The notes beneath the pieces are model-generated. The model was not told where the DNA came from and ran no database searches. It saw nothing but the letters and a program-made list of their open reading frames with translations. A DNA stretch of 64,000 nucleotides. It comes from Atopobium fossor DSM 15642. Its GTDB lineage: Bacteria > Actinomycetota > Coriobacteriia > Coriobacteriales > Atopobiaceae. The stretch is from assembly GCF_000483125.1 (NCBI RefSeq), contig NZ_KI519553.1, forward strand, positions 345,124 to 409,123, read 5' to 3'. Made by a program: the position numbers and the translations under genes. Positions 27,434 to 35,349 of this stretch are shown piece after piece; the first letter of the stretch is position 1; the number at the start of each line of letters is the position of its first letter.

Positions 27434-28018
27434 ATGAATACCGAAAAACTCAAAGTAAAAGATTTGGTAACCATAGGTGTATTTGCAGTTGTCTACTTTG
27501 TGGTGATGTTTTCCTTAGGCATGATAGGTATGGTACCCATCCTCTTTCTTATTTGGCCAACGCTTTTAGGTGTTGTTGCGGGCAGTATTGTTATGCTCTT
27601 TATGGCAAAGGTTCCTAAATCTTGGGCTTTGTTTATTTTTGGCATGATTGCTCCGCTTGCTATGTTTGTGGGAGGACATACTGTTGTTGTTCCTCTTTAC
27701 TCTTGCGTGGTAATGCTTATTGCAGAGTTTGTTCGTCGTGCAGGTGATTTTAAGAGCATGATGCATAATATTGCAGCTGCAGCAATCTTTAATGCGTGGT
27801 CATGCGGATCGCTCTTTCAGATATTTTTGGTACACGATAGGTATTTTGAGCTCACTGTTGCGCAGATGGGCGTAGAGTACGGTAATACGCTTGATAAGCT
27901 TATGAGCTATCCCACAATGGGACTTATTATTGTAGGCGCTCTTATAGGTGGGCTGATTGGCGGTTTTATTGGAAAAGCCCTGCTTAAAAAGCATTTTGAG
28001 AAAGCAGGTATTGTCTAA
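27434..28018 (+). CDS. ECF transporter S component (MptD / Trep_Strep family)
   Basis: 194 residues with about six hydrophobic segments, beginning KLKVKDLVTIGVFAVVYFVVMFSLGMIGMVPILFLIWP and ending in a glycine-rich helix (GLIIVGALIGGLIGGFIGKALLKKH). This is the pattern of the Trep_Strep (TIGR02185) family of putative substrate-capture (S) components of energy-coupling-factor importers. The S protein sets specificity and sits in the membrane without ATPase activity. Start ATG has AACAGGAGTAGCT. Its stop overlaps the T gene as TAATG. Substrate not known for the family; association with siderophore-type ABC pairs suggests a metal-chelate or tetrapyrrole ligand. Confidence 0.82.
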   Translation: MNTEKLKVKDLVTIGVFAVVYFVVMFSLGMIGMVPILFLIWPTLLGVVAGSIVMLFMAKVPKSWALFIFGMIAPLAMFVGGHTVVVPLYSCVVMLIAEFVRRAGDFKSMMHNIAAAAIFNAWSCGSLFQIFLVHDRYFELTVAQMGVEYGNTLDKLMSYPTMGLIIVGALIGGLIGGFIGKALLKKHFEKAGIV

Positions 28019-28731
28019 TGCAGCAGGATAGTTTCTCTGTTGCACAAGGGAACCGAGTACATTTTAATCCAAATCCCTTAAGTAAACTTGCTGTTGTACT
28101 TGCTGTGGGTGTAACTATCTTGCATCCAATGCCAGATTGGGTGGGCTTGGCCATGGTATTGGTACTTGCCTTGTTTTGTATGCTTTCGGGATTCTTTATT
28201 ACGGGACTTAAAGCCTCTCTGTTCTATCTGCTACTTTGTATGGTTCCGTCAATTGACGGAGTCTCGGCTTTTCCTGCGCCTCTTAAAATGTTTATCTCGT
28301 TTTTCTTAATAGTTCGCATGTTTTATCTGCCTATATTTGCAGGAACATATTTGGTAAAAACATCAGATGTGGGCAGTATTTTGTCATCTATGGATGCGAT
28401 TCATACCCCTAAATCTATTTCCATTCCTATAGCAGTTATGTTTCGTTTCTTTCCTTCGTTTCATGAGGAGAGACGCAATATTAAGCTTGCTATGAAAGTG
28501 CGGGGGATAACGTTCAAAAACCCTATTGCCTATGCAGAGTATGTGGCAGTTCCTCTTCTTATTATGTGCTCCACTATTGCCGATGATATTGCCAAAGCTG
28601 CGGAGGTCAAATGTATCGAAAATCCCGTGCCGTCCATACGCTATACCGAAGTAAAGTTTCGATTGATTGATGTTGTGTTTCTTGGCATTATGGGTGTTTT
28701 GCTTGTGGGAGGTCTCACGTGGTTGAGATAA
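28018..28731 (+). CDS. ECF transporter transmembrane component T
   Basis: 237 residues, EcfT/CbiQ family. About four to five membrane helices are followed by the cytoplasmic coupling region. The A-R-G-like motifs that contact the ATPases are recognisable as AMKVRGITFKNP and AAEVKCIE (the second is altered from the usual A-R-G). An early LSKLAVVLAVGVTIL stretch is typical. The start overlaps the S gene by one base and its end overlaps the ATPase gene by 13 bases, so S, T and A are translationally linked. Confidence 0.85.
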   Translation: MQQDSFSVAQGNRVHFNPNPLSKLAVVLAVGVTILHPMPDWVGLAMVLVLALFCMLSGFFITGLKASLFYLLLCMVPSIDGVSAFPAPLKMFISFFLIVRMFYLPIFAGTYLVKTSDVGSILSSMDAIHTPKSISIPIAVMFRFFPSFHEERRNIKLAMKVRGITFKNPIAYAEYVAVPLLIMCSTIADDIAKAAEVKCIENPVPSIRYTEVKFRLIDVVFLGIMGVLLVGGLTWLR

Positions 28732-30134
28732 AAAATCTTACTATCTCATATGGCGAAGGAGCAGCTTGCTCAAGCATTCTTAAAGATATTTCGCTCACAA
28801 TCCATGATGGTGAGTGCGCAGTTTTTACGGGCAGAAGCGGTTCGGGAAAGACTTCGCTCATCAACGCCATAAACGGACTTGGTTCTCGTTATGATGGAGC
28901 GCACTTAGAAGGGGATATTCTTGTTGATGGACAGCAGATACATAAGCTTGAAGTCTTTGAAATTGCACAGGTTATCTCCAATGTATTTCAAAATCCCAAG
29001 ACCTATTTCTTTAATGTAAACACTACGCTTGAGTTGCTCTTTTATTTAGAAAACACAGGAGTTTCTCGTGCCGAAATGGATAGGCGCCTCAAAGATATGT
29101 TGACGCTGTTTCCTATAGAACATTTGCTCGATCGTAATATTTTTCAGTTGTCAGGCGGAGAAAAGCAAATCCTTTGTGTTGCCTCGTGCTATATTGCGGG
29201 TACAGGTATCATTTTGCTTGATGAGCCATCATCTAATTTGGATGCACAGTATATTGCTTTGCTTCACAACATGCTTGCTTGTTTAAAAGAACGCGGTATT
29301 TCACTGATACTTTCCGAGCATCGTTTGTATTACCTTATGGATATTGTGGATAGGTTTTTTGTGGTAGGGAATGGTTCTGTTACAGAATACCCCATACAAG
29401 ATGTGCAGTTGTGGTCATGTGAACAACGAAGTGCCTTGGGACTGCGCGACGTACAAAAAACGCCGCTTGCAGTGCCCATGATACAAGTAAAAGAATCGTG
29501 TGCAAATCAAATACATAGTGGCTTGTACTTACAGTCTCTCTTTGTAGATTTTCCTGGACAATCAGCAGGACTAAGAGTGGAACATACTACGTTTGAGATG
29601 GGTAACATTTATGGCATTGTTGGACACAATGGCTGCGGAAAGTCGAGCTTTGTGCGCGCTATGATTGGTGTGAATAAACATGCGCGTGGAGAAATTTTCC
29701 TAGATAAAAAGAAGTTTTCTGCAAAAAAGCGTCTTAATGCTTCATCGCTGGTTATGCAAGATGTTAACCATCAGCTCTTTAGCGAGGACGTAGAAAGTGA
29801 AGTTTGTCTTGGCGTGAAAAACTATGATTTGCAGGAACAAGAGCAGCTGCTTAAAAATCTTTCACTGTATGAGTTGCGCGAACGCCATCCCTTCAGCTTG
29901 TCTGGTGGGCAAAAACAGCGTGTAGTTATTGCGGCTACACTCTTTAAGGGTTCTCGCTTCATCTATTTTGATGAGCCTACTTCAGGTATGGACTATGAGA
30001 ATATGCTGAGTATTTCTCGTCTTATTAAGGCAGCATCTCAAACGAATAACATTATCTTTATTGTGTCTCATGATGTGGAGTTCCTCAATGAGACAGTCGA
30101 TGCTGTTATAAACCTAGAGTGCTATCGCGTATAA
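28719..30134 (+). CDS. ECF transporter double ATPase (A components fused)
   Basis: 471 residues with two complete ABC ATPase domains in one chain. First: Walker A TGRSGSGKTS, signature LSGGEKQ, Walker B GIILLDEPSSNLD, H-loop SEHR. Second: Walker A GHNGCGKSS, signature LSGGQKQR, Walker B FIYFDEPTSGMD, H-loop VSHD. Most ECF systems use separate EcfA1 and EcfA2; here both are fused, as in dedicated CbiO-like or YkoD-like pumps. GTG start at 28719 with GGGAGGT upstream. Last gene of the operon. Confidence 0.9.
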   Translation: MVEIKNLTISYGEGAACSSILKDISLTIHDGECAVFTGRSGSGKTSLINAINGLGSRYDGAHLEGDILVDGQQIHKLEVFEIAQVISNVFQNPKTYFFNVNTTLELLFYLENTGVSRAEMDRRLKDMLTLFPIEHLLDRNIFQLSGGEKQILCVASCYIAGTGIILLDEPSSNLDAQYIALLHNMLACLKERGISLILSEHRLYYLMDIVDRFFVVGNGSVTEYPIQDVQLWSCEQRSALGLRDVQKTPLAVPMIQVKESCANQIHSGLYLQSLFVDFPGQSAGLRVEHTTFEMGNIYGIVGHNGCGKSSFVRAMIGVNKHARGEIFLDKKKFSAKKRLNASSLVMQDVNHQLFSEDVESEVCLGVKNYDLQEQEQLLKNLSLYELRERHPFSLSGGQKQRVVIAATLFKGSRFIYFDEPTSGMDYENMLSISRLIKAASQTNNIIFIVSHDVEFLNETVDAVINLECYRV

Positions 30135-30367
30135 ACTCATGTCTTAAGAGCAGCTTTTGCAGCTACTGGAAACCCATGAGATAAAAATTAAAGTTCTCTC
30201 TATACAAAAGTATTTGTCACGGATTTTTTTCAGCATTGGTATCACTTGTATGATATACTCGCAGATGTTTTGATTCGTTCATTCTTTCTTGAACTTCATT
30301 CTTTTTAATCTCACAGGTTGTATCAACACAGTGTTGATTTTTAATTTCCATTTGAAGGAGACAAAGC

Positions 30368-32614
30368 GTGGCAGACACTACTGTTCAGAGCGAACAGCCA
30401 GAGCAATCCGAAGCAGAAGCAACCCCCGCAAAACCACGTCGTAGGCGCACGACAAAAAAATCTGCAGAAGCGCTTACAGAGCCCTCTCAGGCCAATCTTT
30501 TCTCAGCAGAGCCTGCCGAGAAAAAGCCGCGTAAGCGCACCAAAAAATCCGCCAGCTCCGCTGCTGCCGCGGATGATTCTACGCAAGCACCCGTTATACA
30601 AACTCCCGTTGCGTCCGCAACAGACGCTGGCGCAATCGCTTCAGCAAGCGAAGCCATTGTTTTGCCTAAGCGCCGCCGTGGCCGCCCCTCTAAGGCAGAA
30701 AAAGCAGCATATGAGGCTGCGCTTGCTGCAGCTCAGGCAGCTCAGTCTGCGCAATCCATACAAGCAGCACGTACTTCCGTTTCCGAAAGTACATCAACCA
30801 CACCATCTACACCTGACGATATAGCTGCTCCCAAGGGCAAAAATATTAAGCAAATGAATAGCCGTACGCAGCGTCATACAAGGGCCAGTAATAAGATGGC
30901 GGCTGCACCTACGCAGACCTTATCGGAAGCAGAGGCAGCAGCCTTTATAGCCGCTGCAACACAAGATGCTGCTACAAAAACAGATACTGCTACCGCTAGC
31001 ACAGATGCTGCTGTAAGTGTAGACACTTCAGCCATCACAGATGCTGCTCTACCTGCAACTCCCGCAGCAGATAAGCCTGCAGACCAAGCAGAATCTCGCA
31101 GTCCTCGTCGTCGACCTGGGCGTCCTGGTCGTAATTCCAAAAATATGCAGGATACAAACGGCGCTGTAAACAATGGTACTTCTCGCAATTCCAACGCTCA
31201 AAATGATCGTGAGAATCGTGACAGTCGTAACGATCGTGATTCTCGCAACGATCGTAATTCGCGTAACGAGCGCAACAACAATCGCCGCAACAACAATCGC
31301 CGCAATAATTTTGTAGATACCAACGCTGAACCTTCGCTTACCCGTGAACAGCTGACCGAGATGAAGGTAGCCGAGCTTCGTACTAAAGCTGCAGAGCTGG
31401 AAATTGATTTTGTGGGCGTTAAAAAGACCGACCTCATTGAGCTTATCTACACTACAGCAGCTCGTGCTGAGGGCTTCAGGCATGTTTGTGGTGTGCTGGA
31501 AATCCAAAAAGAGGGTCATGGCTTTGTTCGTTGCGATGGCTACATGCACGGTCCCAATGATGCCTATATCTTTAGTCAGATGATTCGCCAATACGGCTTG
31601 CGACCTGGTGATTTTATCGAAGGTGTTGTGGTTCCTGCTCGTGGTACTAACAAATCTTTGCCTCCAGTAGGTCGCATTTCTTCTATTAACGGTGTAAGCT
31701 GCGAGGAAGCGCGCAAGCGACCTAAGTTCCGTGATCTCACGCCTATTTATCCTAACGAGCCTCTTAAGTTAGAGAATGGTAAGGACTCCATTACTGGTCG
31801 TGCCATCGATTTGGTTTCGCCCATAGGTAAGGGTCAGCGTGGTTTGATTGTTTCGCCTCCAAAGGCTGGTAAAACTACTGTTCTGAAGCACATTTGCCAA
31901 TCCATTGCAGCAAACAATCCCGAAGTACACCTCATCTGCCTGTTGGTGGATGAGCGTCCTGAAGAAGTTACAGACATGCAGCGCTCCATTAAGGGCGAGG
32001 TTGTGGCTTCCACCTTTGATATGCCTGCCGAGAATCACACGACTGTTTCTGAGCTGGTTATTGAGCGTGCAAAGCGACTGGTAGAAATGGGCGGAGATGT
32101 AGTGGTGGTACTGGATTCCATCACACGTTTGGCTCGTGCTTATAACTTGGCTCAGCCTGCAAGTGGTCGTATTTTGTCTGGTGGTGTGGACTCCGCGGCT
32201 CTTTATCCTCCCAAACGTTTCTTGGGTGCTGCTCGTAACATCGAAAATGGCGGTTCTCTTACCATTATTGCTTCGGCTCTTATCGACACAGGCTCCAAGA
32301 TGGACGAGGTAATCTTTGAGGAGTTTAAGGGTACCGGCAATATGGAGCTTAAGCTTGATCGCGATTTGGCAGATAAGCGCATCTTCCCAGCAATTGATCC
32401 TGTTGCTTCTGGCACTCGTAATGAGGAGCTGCTTATTGATCCTGCACTGCAGCCCTTCGTGTGGGGCATTCGACGCATTCTGGCTAATATGAACAATGTG
32501 GAGCGTGCCGAGTCTTCGCTGGTTAAGAGCCTTAAGGCAACCAACAATAACGAGGAGTTCCTTATTCGTTCTGCTAAGAAGGCGCAAAACGCGGAGTATG
32601 CAGATGCGTTGTAA
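30368..32614 (+). CDS. rho: Transcription termination factor Rho, long N-terminal extension
   Basis: 748 residues, against about 420 for E. coli Rho. Residues 1-320 are low complexity: basic patches (RRRRTTKK at 24-31), two AT-hook-like motifs (RRRGRPSK 102-109; RRRPGRPGR 247-255), an Ala/Thr-rich stretch, then an Arg/Asn/Asp-rich tract (273-314). The conserved Rho begins with the N-domain LTREQLTEMKVAELR (324 on), RNA-binding OB fold with HGFVR (384-388), Walker A SPPKAGKTT (496-504), and Q/R loops TGSKMDEVIFEEFKGTGNME (641-660). Actinobacterial Rho proteins often carry such inserts, which broaden RNA binding. GTG start at 30368 with GAAGGAGACAAAGC. Ends at a terminator. Confidence 0.96.
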   Translation: MADTTVQSEQPEQSEAEATPAKPRRRRTTKKSAEALTEPSQANLFSAEPAEKKPRKRTKKSASSAAAADDSTQAPVIQTPVASATDAGAIASASEAIVLPKRRRGRPSKAEKAAYEAALAAAQAAQSAQSIQAARTSVSESTSTTPSTPDDIAAPKGKNIKQMNSRTQRHTRASNKMAAAPTQTLSEAEAAAFIAAATQDAATKTDTATASTDAAVSVDTSAITDAALPATPAADKPADQAESRSPRRRPGRPGRNSKNMQDTNGAVNNGTSRNSNAQNDRENRDSRNDRDSRNDRNSRNERNNNRRNNNRRNNFVDTNAEPSLTREQLTEMKVAELRTKAAELEIDFVGVKKTDLIELIYTTAARAEGFRHVCGVLEIQKEGHGFVRCDGYMHGPNDAYIFSQMIRQYGLRPGDFIEGVVVPARGTNKSLPPVGRISSINGVSCEEARKRPKFRDLTPIYPNEPLKLENGKDSITGRAIDLVSPIGKGQRGLIVSPPKAGKTTVLKHICQSIAANNPEVHLICLLVDERPEEVTDMQRSIKGEVVASTFDMPAENHTTVSELVIERAKRLVEMGGDVVVVLDSITRLARAYNLAQPASGRILSGGVDSAALYPPKRFLGAARNIENGGSLTIIASALIDTGSKMDEVIFEEFKGTGNMELKLDRDLADKRIFPAIDPVASGTRNEELLIDPALQPFVWGIRRILANMNNVERAESSLVKSLKATNNNEEFLIRSAKKAQNAEYADAL
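31197..31312 (+). repeat. rho: Asn/Arg-coding tandem repeats inside rho
   Basis: Short imperfect repeats encode units such as NDRENRDSRNDRDS. They end in two perfect 15-base copies, CGCAACAACAATCGC at 31271-31285 and 31286-31300, plus a partial third. Slippage here would change length in frame, so copy number may vary between strains. Confidence 0.8.
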
Positions 32615-32980
32615 AAACGCGTCTGAGTAGTGTTTGCTACAAAAATGTACGGTACCGGTGTACATTTGAGACAGCTGGAGCACTCATAAAGCATTGATAA
32701 AGCGACAAGTACTCAGATATTTGTCGCTTTTTTGTTCCGTTTATAACAGAATTTTATAAAGTTACCTACTATTTTGCATTTCTCGATAGTTTTTACCTAA
32801 AGTCACGCTACACTCAAAAAAGATAAGTTAAACGTAGGTTTAGCAAGCGACGGTACACACTCTTAAAACAAACTACGCCGTTGTGTTTGTGTTGGTCACT
32901 GTATATGGCAGGACCAACCTTATATCGTAGCTAAGAATGTTGCCGCCCTTGCACATCTTGCAGGGAAGGTACTGAGGAAT
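32615..32980 (+). other. Long gene-free region between rho and the next gene
   Basis: 366 bases without a gene. It holds an inverted repeat AAATGTAC/GTACATTT (32643-32650, 32660-32667) without a T tract, the rho terminator (32699-32733), and then about 245 bases that lead into the hypothetical gene at 32981. The latter part can fold into a GTTGGTC/GACCAAC hairpin (32891-32897, 32912-32918) and a second hairpin around CCCTTGCA/TGCAGGG (32948-32966), just before the ribosome binding site. I recognise no known riboswitch and no small ORF with a convincing start. Confidence 0.6.
32699..32733 (+). terminator. Terminator of rho
   Basis: Perfect 10-bp stem: AAAGCGACAA (32699-32708) with TTGTCGCTTT (32721-32730), a 12-base loop, and a T tract running to 32733. 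Confidence 0.92.
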
Positions 32981-34393
32981 ATGAAACGCTATAGTACACA
33001 TCCAGCGGTTTATGCTGGACTGGTGGGCGTTGCTTTGGTAAGCGTTCCGCGTACCGCTATGGCTGTTTCCGCTCAAACGCTTTCTGTTTTGCCTGGCCCT
33101 CGTGTGGTCATTCCTGCAGCTGTGGCAGCTTGCGTGGGTATTGCAGGAATTACCTATGCTGTTGTTCGCAAGCAATCACGTAGGCAGCAGGACAATTCGT
33201 GGCAGTCTGGTGACGTTGCCTGGCATTTAATAGATGAAACGTTTTCTGCTTCCGATGCTACTGAGTCTGATACTACTCCTGCTCCTGCTAAGAAGTCCCA
33301 TGAACTGATGACTTCAAATGTAGTTGCAGATGTACATGGTGCAGATACAAGCATAGATACAAGTACAGATGTAGGTGCGCATGAGGCTCGTGACTATGAG
33401 CAAATTGCACAAAACTATGTTAATAAACAGCGCTATGCTCAGCGTGTTGCTATTCAGAAACAGGGTGTAAAGGCAACCTTGCTTGAGCGTTTGGGAGCTC
33501 GTTTAAACGGCAATATGATGGATGGTTTGCCTGTCATTGAGCGCGCGGATGGTTCTGTTGGTGATGTAGGAACTTCTTGGTGGGAAGCAACCGTTGGTCC
33601 CAACATTACGCGTGGCAGTTTGATTGAGACTATGCTCGATGATCCAACTGCACCTCAGCCTCAAACTCCCACTCCTGCAGAGGCTCACTCACGCCGCCGT
33701 CATGCAGAAGTGGTTTCTCGTGTTGCTCATCTGGATTTGGGCATGTATCCCGAGCGTCGCAAAAGTGAAGAGTTAAACGATAAACGCGATATGTGGGAGC
33801 TTGCTCTTGCTGCATTGGACGAGAAGCTCGATGACACGGGTTCTGTTGCTGTAAACATCCCATCTTCTGCTCCTAAGCCTGTTGTGGCCAGTGCTGCTGT
33901 AGAGCTTACCGGTCAGATGGTTTGCGTTGCTCCTATTAGTACCGATGATGCTTTATCTAACGTGGTAACTGCCAATGAGCATGCGGTATCTAACAATAAG
34001 TCTACCGTTAACGGTGTCGCACCTTACAGGACACCCGTCCTGCTTGATATGGACACACTTGATGAACCTGATTTTCCTGCAGAGAGCACCGGGATCTTGC
34101 ACTTCCGCGTTCCTGCTAATCATCCCGAGGTAACGGATGAGAAGAGCTATGTTGAGTATCTCATTTCTGACGAGGAAGCAAAGGCTCGCTCTAAGAGGTA
34201 TGGTGCACATGCCAAGAAGTATGACTACCTTCGCGTTATTGATGGTGGTACCAGCACACGTTTGCAGGTATTGCAGCCTGCTAAAAAGAGCGGCTACAAG
34301 CCTCGCCACATGAAGCAGGTATCTGAAGTTGGTCAGAGTCTCCAAAATGCTCAGGTAGTACATGATTCATTTGCTTTGGCACAGCAAGGCTAA
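32981..34393 (+). CDS. Hypothetical membrane-anchored protein
   Basis: 470 residues, function not recognised. Two hydrophobic segments near the N-terminus (about 11-29 and 43-63, the second PAAVAACVGIAGITYAVV) are followed by a basic stop-transfer KQSRRQQ. The remaining 400 residues are hydrophilic with acidic, Ser/Thr/Pro-rich linkers. There are three more ordered patches: YEQIAQNYVNKQRYAQRVA (about 137-155), GTSWWEATVGPNITRGSLIE, and a C-terminal part with EVTDEKSYVEYLISDEEAKA. If the first segment is a cleaved signal (AMA near 28), the protein has one anchor with the bulk in the cytoplasm. Start ATG has GAGGAAT. It meets thrB tail to tail with 2 bases between. Confidence 0.75.
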   Translation: MKRYSTHPAVYAGLVGVALVSVPRTAMAVSAQTLSVLPGPRVVIPAAVAACVGIAGITYAVVRKQSRRQQDNSWQSGDVAWHLIDETFSASDATESDTTPAPAKKSHELMTSNVVADVHGADTSIDTSTDVGAHEARDYEQIAQNYVNKQRYAQRVAIQKQGVKATLLERLGARLNGNMMDGLPVIERADGSVGDVGTSWWEATVGPNITRGSLIETMLDDPTAPQPQTPTPAEAHSRRRHAEVVSRVAHLDLGMYPERRKSEELNDKRDMWELALAALDEKLDDTGSVAVNIPSSAPKPVVASAAVELTGQMVCVAPISTDDALSNVVTANEHAVSNNKSTVNGVAPYRTPVLLDMDTLDEPDFPAESTGILHFRVPANHPEVTDEKSYVEYLISDEEAKARSKRYGAHAKKYDYLRVIDGGTSTRLQVLQPAKKSGYKPRHMKQVSEVGQSLQNAQVVHDSFALAQQG

Positions 34394-34395
34394 GT

Positions 34396-35349
34396 TTACT
34401 TAACACTTTCAAAACGCACACCCATTTGGTCTGCACGCAAATCGCGCACCCAATAGTCTGGATAAGAACTGCGGATGGCATCTATGAGTGCCTCCGCAGT
34501 TTTTTGTTGGTGAGCTATGGCAATCATGGTAGAACCTGAACCAGAAATAACAAAGCCATCTGCACCGTAAGCTAACGCAAGTTTTTGTAATGGTTTGTAG
34601 TCTGCAATCAATGCCTTGCGATAGGGTTCATGCAGGCGATCTGCATTAGCTGCTGCAAAAACATCCATCTTCCCCGAAGTTAATGCATCAATTACACCAA
34701 CTACGCGTCCCATTTGCCATACTGCATCCTCAAAAGGAATAGTGGTGGGTAATACGCGACGTGCATCGGCGGTGCGCACTTCATAGGGTGGAGCTACGGT
34801 AATAAAATGCAAGCCACTATATACATCAAAGTGTGTTGAGAAAACCCTATCCTTAAAACCCTTGGCTTTATTAAGGGTACTAGGAGTGCTGCTCTGAGCT
34901 TCAATTTTTATGTTGTTCTCTACTTGAGCAGTGAAGGAGCTTACCAAACCACCCATAATCGCAGGTGCTACATTGTCTGGATGTCCTTCTAGTTTTGTAG
35001 CCATATCCAGGGTGAAAGCTTGATTATAGTTGTGGTTACTCAGCAACTGTGCTGCAACTATACCAGCTACAATGCAAGCAGAACTTGATCCTAATCCACC
35101 AGATAGTGGAATATCAGAATCAATAGTCAAGTGAACAGGAAAAGTTTTGTGTCCCAAAGCATCTAGCGTTGCACAAAAGCTAGTCCATACCAGATTATCT
35201 TCATTACAAAAACGAGCTTCGCAGCCATCGATGGTAAGTGCTGTGCTTGGTGTAAAGCTAAAGCGCGCATATAAATTGAGGGCCATACCAAGGCAGTCAA
35301 AACCAACACCCAAATTTGCCGAGGTTGCAGGTACAGTTACGCAAACCAT
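34396..35349 (-). CDS. thrB: Homoserine kinase
   Basis: 317 residues, GHMP kinase family. Phosphorylates homoserine for threonine synthesis. The N-terminus VTVPATSANLGVGFDCLG and the ATP-binding loop PLSGGLGSSSACIVA are diagnostic; the C-terminal GADGFVISGSGSTMIAI is also conserved. The ATG at 35349 overlaps the thrC stop as TAATG; a longer reading from 35385 would run inside thrC and is rejected. Co-transcribed with thrC. Confidence 0.96.
   Translation of the reverse strand: MVCVTVPATSANLGVGFDCLGMALNLYARFSFTPSTALTIDGCEARFCNEDNLVWTSFCATLDALGHKTFPVHLTIDSDIPLSGGLGSSSACIVAGIVAAQLLSNHNYNQAFTLDMATKLEGHPDNVAPAIMGGLVSSFTAQVENNIKIEAQSSTPSTLNKAKGFKDRVFSTHFDVYSGLHFITVAPPYEVRTADARRVLPTTIPFEDAVWQMGRVVGVIDALTSGKMDVFAAANADRLHEPYRKALIADYKPLQKLALAYGADGFVISGSGSTMIAIAHQQKTAEALIDAIRSSYPDYWVRDLRADQMGVRFESVK

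Noticed and set aside
31197-31312. CRISPR-like short repeats
   Set aside because: Repeats are in frame within rho, without spacers of uniform length; no CRISPR array or cas gene was found anywhere in the window.
32643-32667. Inverted repeat AAATGTAC/GTACATTT as rho terminator
   Set aside because: No T tract follows; the real terminator is at 32699-32733.
31769-32683. Long open frame antisense to rho (304 codons)
   Set aside because: It is a mirror of the biased rho codons, has no ribosome site and no recognisable domain; the same holds for frames opposite argS (20690-21379) and ptsI.
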